DNA of 20,298 bases. Source: a virus. The position numbers and the translations under genes were made by a program. Location of the stretch: IMG/VR virus record IMGVR_UViG_3300032282_002403, positions 1-20,298 of that record; one strand, given 5' to 3'. The notes under the pieces are model-generated. The model searched no databases, was not told the DNA's origin, and saw nothing but the letters and a program-made list of their open reading frames with translations. Of the stretch, positions 9,001 to 13,800 are shown piece after piece; the stretch's first letter is position 1, and the number at the start of each line of letters is the position of its first letter.

Positions 9001-10393
9001 AACTAAATATAAAGAAGATATGTTAACTGAGACTTTTAGAAATTATTTAGATTCAGTTACTTCTGTAGGTAAAGACGATCATTTATTTTTAAAATTACAG
9101 TATGTATTTATGTTGCAAGGTGGGCTACAAAACTCTCCAGTATCTTTCTTAGATAAAATTCCTCATGAATACTATAGTAAATTAGTAAGTATTGCTTTAA
9201 ATCATTTTAAAGATAATCCAGAAATAATTGAAAATTTTATAGATCAATTTTATAGAAATAATTATAACAATACTACTTTAGTACCTAAATCTAAAAACAA
9301 TTATTATAAATCTGCTGAAGATAAATTTGTTTATGATAATACTAATGTTAATTCTGAATTTCCTTATATAAAAAAATGGATTAAAGAAGAAAACGAATCT
9401 AAAATTAAAGCTGGATTCCCTAAAGGTTATTGGGCTTTATATAAAGGTTCTAAAGGAGAAAAAGAAACTACATTTAGTAGAGTAAGTAAATTAGGAGATG
9501 GTTTTTATTTAAAAGAATACTATCCTACTTTAAGACCATCAGTTATAGCAGCTAATAATGTAGCAGAAGATAAATTTGAAACTACCAAATTAATTAATAA
9601 ATTTGACACTTTAAATGAACCAATGACTATAGCAGAAGAAGTTACTACAACTACTGTGTACCCAGGAAAACCTGAATTTAACAGTCTTCCAGCTAAGTCT
9701 GATGTTCTTACAATGACTTATGCAGGTATTGGTTCTAGACAAACTCCTCCAGAAATTCTTAAACAAATGACACAAGTAGCTAAAGAACTTGAAAGTATAG
9801 GTTATACTTTAAATACAGGTGTAACATTTGGTGGTAAAAAAGAAGGAGCAGATAAAGCATTTGATGATGGTACTTCTAAAAAGAATTTATTTTCTCCTGA
9901 AAATCAAGGATCTAGAAAAAAAGAACAAGCTATTGCTAAAGAAATACATCCTAATCCAAGTGCTTTATCTCCAGCAGCATTAAAGCTAATGGCAAGAAAT
10001 ACTAATCAAGTATTTGGAGATAATTTAAATACTCCTGTAGATTTTGTATTATTTTATGCGGAAGAAACTGCTAATTCTTTAAGACCAAAAGGTGGCACAG
10101 GACAAGCTGTTGAGATGGCCAGAAGAAAAGGTATTCCTACTATTAATATGTCAAATCCTAATTGGATTGATCAACTTAAAGTTGCACTTGCTAACAAATC
10201 TACTCAACCTACTACTAGTGCTAAAACTACAACAACAGAACTTACAGATTCTACAGTTAATTCATTAAAAGAAGCTTTTGGCATGGATCCTGAATTTTTT
10301 GAAGATAGAGGAATTACTAAAGAAGAAGATTTTGATGAGCTATTACCTAAACAATTAAAAGAATTATTAAAAAAATATTGTAACAAAAAATAA
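1..10393 (+). CDS. Giant multidomain virion RNA polymerase (crAss-like), 5' end outside window
   Basis: Likely the DNA-dependent RNA polymerase packaged in the virion and injected to transcribe early phage genes, as known for gp66 of crAss-like phage phi14:2. The frame is open from the first complete codon at position 2, with no stop, so the Met codon at 908 is internal and the true start lies upstream; at least 3463 residues are encoded here. Visible order, numbering from position 2: coiled coil (about 140-380), Lys/Arg-rich linker (about 679-760), zincin-like module with HEAFH (1120-1124), long helical region, polymerase core with SGSDFDID (metal Asp 2494, 2496 and 2498), then a SLOG domain (about 3238-3400). 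The upstream GYRIPTQG and downstream INGFVDVAKEP motifs also fit this polymerase family. It ends in TAA overlapping the next ATG by one base (TAATG), so translation is probably coupled. It is longer than the roughly 2200 residues of phi14:2 gp66. Polymerase assignment is strong; roles of the other regions are inferred. Confidence 0.88.
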   Translation, partial: YDKYTNKDEKFGFDSSEFDVETDEIIPDNTYDVTYVDYTTKEEESFRGVKGERTISKNGQPFIKYTLPNGEVKRIHENNIKSENLVTTKKVTKKVKFQEDTPSKLVDEEGNEYNTADFADQILASEDPSNRQITKNYIQIRKELINKARIKTLQSTIEANNLAITQLQEEINSFKKIAKENLIYLSRALTNKTQKTTVTVDGQKLKKSVAELEQLVIERRNQINDAQEKINAIEKENAYIENSKNDDLNKVYDQYNNLAQDEKNLSLKIKAVKQEIEKASNRLSVLEDIVDRLKKFVINLFDMRKQIPDRYQIAGIEINTKTREANELRELIDAKLKELDFLEKLYVKFEKENSNWENTLIQLIREKNKEVLKDIKANKTSVTEDPFIEIANLSDKEEELKELSTAKKSILNMASTTGIHVANPDTFNAITKLDIERDNVSLRVVTKEIAPELFKEPEELDPSKPAIKVIIYSNGVPVNKNLEVISETDYENMLVLDISEATLQYKNKEFGDKFYDLQAYEETPYEVKNENDEVIEVISEAEHKRKEYQTWRDNVINEVNEGEPKFIYPKDKSQGIIEFDWSKKRTEEYDTTDAIYDTLFYNLSPAERTQAFNSSEIVIPAINKLNGKNVVPGLPYLVYNGNVIPLITRKLNKEEVNVIIDLLKAKEIDSNVYLDSEVKPNTKKTKGKWTKSRVKGGKELDGTKDKNGNVLKWFEEKTGEKEKKKTYRNRKSKRGKKSFYYKKTGRKKGAGLYYQKTETAPRESVNILQYLQSIIYMGNHLAESRNEQTEFYYEAKTKRLVFYDFKELKQVKIPCTAKAIEDNREILTLFLQNKYHQVHKSTLNSPSTKKFNKITKIEGGKIEVEEFTSYKHYLLTNKNKSTERNTNDIPLTTNIADKENPIKSQYFTFESSANPQETGLKNAAKSKKSNKAAPVKNTPKKSATKGPLTLDSVIEGIDNDVFSLPEDEDRLDKFFQDYAKNVLKIPKKEVDSFLASVAQTVEDTLGLDSEISLELYQGVALYLKEDEESEGTAENLEEEIDEEPEVEIDTNVSNNDPFRLATTKEYVEGNYEKAKKWLLERFPNLKVEQVKGLIDNRAFGQALYNAVKLAETFEEGSEYHEAFHITTMMYLSNDELDKLYKEAASLYGNPTVKDIRELQKIYPNLNNTQLVEAYYEEKLAEDFRNYVLTKQKIAPKGLKGLFQKLWNKIKELLGIANHPNIADLFEKIDTGYYKNTTPVYNRLNKYKKNSSLKGLSVSEKHNLVEGIISMVLKNYLQNNSIRTLGYDKSTIKNLTITLKDAFISHFQKNVNHKHIVDLLKNDYKSVLDEIANYFNQFGVELTYDDYIENLEEDTKPKDPFSDSIEFDPEETTSKEIKLLIATLPIYKNGKLELNELGLLKFSEFGSTFNYLSNLLSGCVTYDEMRDKIVEAIPYKPELEILLNRLERTSNDKLDDFLLRQKFTQAFAKTKLEYQQWLIEDDGNIYSTNSTGESQESRQLDNWKVEIAETLAFQDSPIKLVNDIIVFNAIRIADKFKKIESSKTTIEEKIVNKFKTLGIVYTLIPNLTKSDLNKINETLELIVSKGIKTNIALETFFKNESSRLKFLSTFDLGIKDNDVNLQHIGPDGKTRYSISLNNYLTLIGNTFNKLPALKSREALFAEHPYLDNAYTQNSYFFKLNGLLFDELGNKRPNSKFTMSIIEGARQVEVGANGEAIADMKPVDKLWLSVNNILTGSIPFLRASDKSLEFGFKLDKPLFDIENIQEYAVRNQYLTILKGYLKDEIHRTRLLTLNGVGANIKYYKDHASNLYMFKKYITLDSRVLDDKNDGIVDTWIKANESYIERQLDKWINDLSNTNLNKLVKNKIFQKTETGYKNLGISTSLEGVSTKLSNQKAFDICKSLALNSLIANFEQTKLFTGDPAMYKSIEDFYKRTSAAVGTKLMAFDDEYINNFLKRNNKRTDKVPNGRVKCVTSVDVSSSSQHLTEYKKILKTKFKKTKEEIDFILSPYEKMTENDAQGFITLPEYREFLLRTGTYWTHSHEDIYKKALNGDTLTEKELNYFQPLKAQHFGPKAQASYGANSIASMTFLKLSLMPLIPSAIKNSSLEKLNIALLNSGTGIHIADSGTKLGAQLQSDGKGNFFQRPFYNSNGSINTTIAEDATYELYYKFLGIQVEIASSVKSKTSYGTQQRKLILSNIFNEAKSKTMSFFNTKGKVDLTPKELQLEYNKLLNDYVKLELNDLLKRLNVSKQSNGSYIFNDVKNVAKILKDEAISRRAPANLVESIQTLTEAQITSFRNPLDALPNRNKIENILLSLVNNSAIKQKVKGGGKIQGSTSGFENTKREFVKENIVKSTGLKFYREGAYGETLPAQFKMALPKDMIGYMNLVGGLDKLNELLAYAFSEVEVPVEVDGKIKMVIDPNRSPRYNPQLVAKWLYDNQIDAEFNPKLFQFIGYRIPTQGLNSIENGEIIGFLPPESGDLIVVPAEIVAKSGSDFDIDKLNIFLHNFNKKDYTSYSDLNTKEGIFNRLIEINQLVLSSPENFEELITPNSDDVIKSIAHKIRDTKNLALSKNPNSILEWDYIQDIANYFLVGKAGVGQKALHNTSHVLSQQIGVKVNTTFKTPSNKEKSTRLFFKGLENEYSLSAEYDINRTNKITDIISQFINGFVDVAKEPYVFFLNANTSTNDTISYLLRRKVPIQTIANFMVQPIIDEYLSAQSINESMMIKTKGQELDKLSLLNEVQDKYKELLKELNGTYNSDLLFTSEELEESLKYSFNDLPKNNSAKIKWLKIQLQVLDNFITYQEQATVLNDIMSINKPDTTTPKNLNSLYTLKVIRKRVKNANLISQEYINAFKNETMLKGFHAAQEETEFLYTDLFITESKPVKDKLLGLLSLYINTRKSQTDISEVLDLFKNDFITFLYSTANTVKKGKRNTFLSSLIPELFFDKDFSNEANLDVAQRLASFKKSVKYKQDPFLKSIIPLINDNKRSQNNIKFFNKKLTKYKEDMLTETFRNYLDSVTSVGKDDHLFLKLQYVFMLQGGLQNSPVSFLDKIPHEYYSKLVSIALNHFKDNPEIIENFIDQFYRNNYNNTTLVPKSKNNYYKSAEDKFVYDNTNVNSEFPYIKKWIKEENESKIKAGFPKGYWALYKGSKGEKETTFSRVSKLGDGFYLKEYYPTLRPSVIAANNVAEDKFETTKLINKFDTLNEPMTIAEEVTTTTVYPGKPEFNSLPAKSDVLTMTYAGIGSRQTPPEILKQMTQVAKELESIGYTLNTGVTFGGKKEGADKAFDDGTSKKNLFSPENQGSRKKEQAIAKEIHPNPSALSPAALKLMARNTNQVFGDNLNTPVDFVLFYAEETANSLRPKGGTGQAVEMARRKGIPTINMSNPNWIDQLKVALANKSTQPTTSAKTTTTELTDSTVNSLKEAFGMDPEFFEDRGITKEEDFDELLPKQLKELLKKYCNKK
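420..1150 (+). other. Predicted coiled-coil region of the giant polymerase protein
   Basis: Residues about 140-380 of the visible product are rich in Glu, Lys, Gln, Ile and Leu with heptad-like spacing (for example around QLQEEINSFKK and INAIEKENAYI). There are almost no Pro residues. This is typical of long helical coiled coils. The part upstream of 420 is less helical and contains a short beta-rich stretch around TYDVTYVDY. Function is unknown; an extended helical rod would suit assembly with other virion cargo. Confidence 0.55.
2036..2280 (+). other. Lysine-rich basic linker in the giant polymerase protein
   Basis: About 80 residues carry about 30 Lys or Arg, including clusters such as EKEKKKTYRNRKSKRGKK, with Gly and Tyr between them. 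Such low-complexity basic segments commonly bind nucleic acid or act as flexible linkers. Nothing identifies it as a folded domain. Confidence 0.5.
3290..3720 (+). other. Zincin-like metallopeptidase module (HEAFH) inside the giant polymerase protein
   Basis: The HExxH motif HEAFH is encoded at 3359-3373 and is preceded by an acidic FEEGSEY stretch. About 50 residues later comes EEKLAEDF (3527-3550), in which a Glu could be the third zinc ligand. A basic amphipathic stretch follows (LKGLFQKLWNKIKELL), as is common after such domains in large phage proteins. The two zinc His and the catalytic Glu are all present, so the site could be active. Cleavage of the giant protein or of host targets is inference; the motif is short, but the downstream Glu makes chance less likely. 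Confidence 0.6.
6200..8170 (+). other. RNA polymerase catalytic core with DFDID motif
   Basis: The core is recognised from a run of motifs. DSGTKLG (about 6368-6388) resembles the Lys-bearing segment of the beta-like double-psi barrel. GYRIPTQG (from 7358) corresponds to the conserved Arg-Pro-Thr region before the active site in beta-prime. SGSDFDIDKLN contains the three metal-binding Asp residues at 7481-7495, equivalent to NADFDGD in cellular RNA polymerase. GKAGVGQKA (from 7775) and INGFVDVAKEP (from about 7988) follow in the order expected for crAss-like and YonO-like enzymes. The DxDxD motif assignment is firm; the beta-like Lys assignment is tentative. Confidence 0.85.
9710..10200 (+). 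other. SLOG (DprA/LOG-like) nucleotide-binding domain fused to the polymerase C-terminus
   Basis: The stretch begins YAGIGSRQTPPEI and continues with GADKAFDDG, an HPNP segment, LMARNTNQVFG, a hydrophobic VDFVLFYAE strand and KGGTGQAVEMARRKGIP. Together these are the signature of the SLOG superfamily, Rossmann-like domains that bind nucleotides or NAD-derived ligands. Thr/Ser/Pro-rich linkers lie on both sides (EEVTTTTVYPG before, QPTTSAKTTTTELTDST after), marking it as a separate module, and about 45 residues follow before the stop. Leu is coded CTT seven times between about 9685 and 10242, whereas TTA dominates the body, a weak hint of separate origin. The ligand cannot be told from sequence. 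Confidence 0.82.
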
Positions 10394-10890
10394 TGGAAAA
10401 TAAAAGTAAATTACTAAATAATAAAACTGTAGACGCTTTAAACTACAGAATTCAGCAAGAAGAACACTCTTCTAGAATTTATGAGCAAGCTTCTTTATGG
10501 CTTGATAACAAGGGTTTGTTAAACTGTAGTAAGTTGTTTAAAAACTATGCAGATGAGGAAATGGTTCATGCTACATTTGCTAAACAGTTCTTATTAGACT
10601 ATGGTATTACACCTTGTTTAGACCCTTTACCTTCTCCAGAAATTGAATATGAAACTCTATTAGATGTATTTGAAGCAGCTCATGAGCATGAGTTATTAGT
10701 AACTAAACAGTGTAATGATTTAGCTACCTTAGCTTTAAAAGAGAATAACCATGTGTTATATCAGTTAGCTTTAAGATACTGCACTGAACAACAAGAAGAA
10801 ATAGGTAAAACAATTACATTATTAGATATTCTTAAAATGAGTTCTGATATGTTAGTAGTAGATCATTATATAGGAGATAAATTATTATAA
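10393..10890 (+). CDS. Ferritin-like protein, non-haem FtnA type, ferroxidase residues intact
   Basis: Resembles bacterial ferritin, which oxidises Fe(II) and stores Fe(III) in a 24-subunit shell. At 165 residues it matches the length of E. coli FtnA. Aligned by eye, ligands of the dinuclear iron centre are all present: Glu23 (QEEHSS), Glu56 and His59 (DEEMVH), Glu100 (EHELLVT), Gln133 and Glu136 (EQQEE). The Trp36 and NKG segments after helix A also match the family. There is no signal peptide. The gene starts inside the stop region of the giant polymerase gene (TAATG) and ends two bases before the second giant gene, so it is co-transcribed and probably translationally coupled with both. Its placement suggests a virion or late role such as guarding injected DNA or proteins from iron-driven damage; this is inference. 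Membership of the ferritin superfamily is very likely; assembly into a cage is not shown. Confidence 0.88.
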   Translation: MENKSKLLNNKTVDALNYRIQQEEHSSRIYEQASLWLDNKGLLNCSKLFKNYADEEMVHATFAKQFLLDYGITPCLDPLPSPEIEYETLLDVFEAAHEHELLVTKQCNDLATLALKENNHVLYQLALRYCTEQQEEIGKTITLLDILKMSSDMLVVDHYIGDKLL

Positions 10891-10892
10891 TT

Positions 10893-13800
10893 ATGATTAG
10901 TTGCCCAAATAAAAAATTAAAAGCTTGGAAAGACCTTGTTAAAGTAGTAGGTGAAGACGATGCTCATGAACTATGGAATCATTATAAAGGAATGGTTCCT
11001 AGTTCTTATTATAACAACTCTGGTGAATTTTATCAATTACCTCCTGTTGGCAAATCTGATAATTTACAATATGAATTTAAAGCAGTAGATAAGATAACTA
11101 ATAACTTAAATAAAGTTATTAAATGGTCTAATACTAAAGGTTTAGATATTTGGAAAAAATTACAACAAGATTTACAAATACCTAAAGATCAAATTGAGCT
11201 ATTAAAAGAGTCTGAAGGTAATACTATTGAAGAAAAATTAGCTGCATTTATAGCTAATTATAGTTACACTGTTGAAATTAATACTTCTATTGATCCTAAG
11301 AGTAATCAAAATTATGGAGAAGATGTAGAAAAGGGTTTTAGAAGAGGAGAATTTAAATATTTTAAAAATTACAAATCTGAGTATATTAAAAGAGGATTTA
11401 GAGCAAATGATCCTCACATTAGAATATCTAAAGAAGAATATTATCAAGCTTTTGGTGAACAAGGAGAAAAATCAACATCTTATTATTCTCATTTAACAGC
11501 TCCAGGAGGTATTAATTATAAAGAAAATGCTATAACAATACCTGGAGTTATTAATGTTATATCAGCAGGTGGAGGTTATCATGATAATGATTTTAATCAA
11601 TCAAAAGGTGATATGGCTGGATGGTTTAGAAGTGATGATAAAACTCAAGGAGGTAAATATTATAAAGAGTTTTTAGAAGCATCTGGAATAGAAAATCCAG
11701 TAATTTCAGAAGATATTTTTAAAAAAACTCGTAGAATACTAGAAGTACAATCTTTTTTTCAAAAAGTTAGAGATGAACAAATTTTAGTTAATACTTTAAA
11801 CAGAGATAGAAAAGATAACATAAGAATATTACAATTAGAAAATATATCTTACGATAGAAATCTTACCAAAGAAGAAGAACAGGAATTGAGAAAATTAAAA
11901 GAACTTAATTTTAATAAAACAGGTAATCAATTCTTACAACTTCTAAACAAAGACAATAATTGGGTAACATTCTTTGTTAAATCTATTATACAAGACTCTG
12001 CTAAGAAAGGTTATGAAAAAGTAGTATTTCCTAGATTAGATACTATTATACAGATAGAAAGTCAAGGAAAATTTAAAACTTATAAAGAAGCTGAAGGATA
12101 TTATAAAGATGATAATTGGAAATTAAAATTAAAATCTTTAGAAGAGCATTTAAAAGAAGCTCAAAATTATACAATGTCTTCTCCTGAATGGGCAGAAGAA
12201 CAAGTTGAATTTGATACTCCTGAGTTACAAGAATTTCTTAAAAATGAACCTGAAAGAGCATTTAAAGATTTTAAAGATAATATAATTAGCGGTATTAAAC
12301 ATGAAATAGCTACTATGCAACCTACTTTGCTAAGTACAGCTAAATTTTATGAAGAAACTGTAACTAATGTTCTTGAAAAACAATATGGTAAAGAGAATGT
12401 AAAACAAATCACTGATGAATATGGTAATAGTTGGAATGAAGTAGAAGTTAAATCTGAATTTGAAGACCCTATTTTATTTCAATTATCTAATTTACTAAAA
12501 GATAAAGAAACTGTATATACAGATGATGAAAATGGGTTAACTATATCTAATGAAGTAGATGTTGAATTAAATAATAAACTTAAATCTTTTCTTAAAAAAT
12601 TAGGTATTACTTATGAAGCTGTTGAAAAAATATTAACTAATAAAGGTATAGAAGCTACAGCAGTAACTAATTTATTTACTAAAATAGTTCAAGTAGTTGA
12701 AGGTAAAGCAGATATAACTACTTTACCAGAAGAAACTGCTCACGTTTTTGTAGGCTTAATGGATAAAGATAGTTTATTATACAAACGTATGTATAATACT
12801 ATTACTAAATATGAAGTTTATCAAGAAGTACTTAGAGATTATGCTGATGTTTACAACAATGATGAAGTTAAATTAAGAGAAGAAGCTATAGGTAAATTAA
12901 TAGCTGCAAAAATTATTCAACAAAATGATTCTCAAGATACTTTAGAATTAAATAATTCATTTGGTAAATGGTGGAATAGTATCTGGCAAAGAATTACAAA
13001 TTTATTTACTTCTGTAAAAGATGATCCATTTGTAGAAGTAGCAAATAAAATATTAACTGAAGACACCGCAGGTCTAAAAAAAAGTGGTGAAAATGAAAAT
13101 TTTTACCAGCTTACTAATACAATGACTCCCCAACAGGCTGCAATTTTAAATTTAATTGATGAAGATCAAAAAAAATTAGTTTTAGTTCAGAATGAGAAAG
13201 AAAGGTATTATACATATGAAGGAGAAAGAACTGGTAAATCAGTAACTACTAGAATTGATGAAAAATTAGATAAAAATTTTGCAGAAAAAACACCTGAACA
13301 AAAAGCCAAATTTAAACTTAGTTCAGATTATGGTACTGACTCTCATGCAGATTTAGAAAATGCTGGTAGAAGATTATTAGCTGGAGAAAATGTAGCTAAA
13401 GTTGTAGTTACTAATCAGCCTACATATACTAAAATAGAAAAATATTTAACAGAGTTTAAAAAACAATTTCCAGAAGGTACTCAATATAGATTTGAAATTA
13501 GAGTATATGATAAAAGAAAAAGTGAACCAGGAACTATTGACTTACTAGTTGTAGAACCATCAGGTTTAACGCATACTTTTGACTATAAAAATACTACATT
13601 TTCTAAACAAGAAAAAGAAGTTTATGGAGAACCGGCTACTTATAAATTAAAAAGTTGGAACTTAAAAGTTGCAAGATATTCTTCTATTTTAAGAGATAAT
13701 TACAATGTAACTAACTTTGGTAAAAGAAGAGCTATTCCTACTGAATTTTTATATAAACAAGATTCAATTAAAGGAGTTAAATTAGGTAGTCCTACATATT

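Noticed and set aside
10204-10386. Minus-strand open frame of 60 codons
   Set aside because: Its Val/Ser repeats are only the complement of the Thr-rich linker after the SLOG domain.
11238-11462. Minus-strand open frame of 74 codons
   Set aside because: Lies opposite the polyvalent module of the second giant gene; composition is typical of antisense AT-rich sequence.
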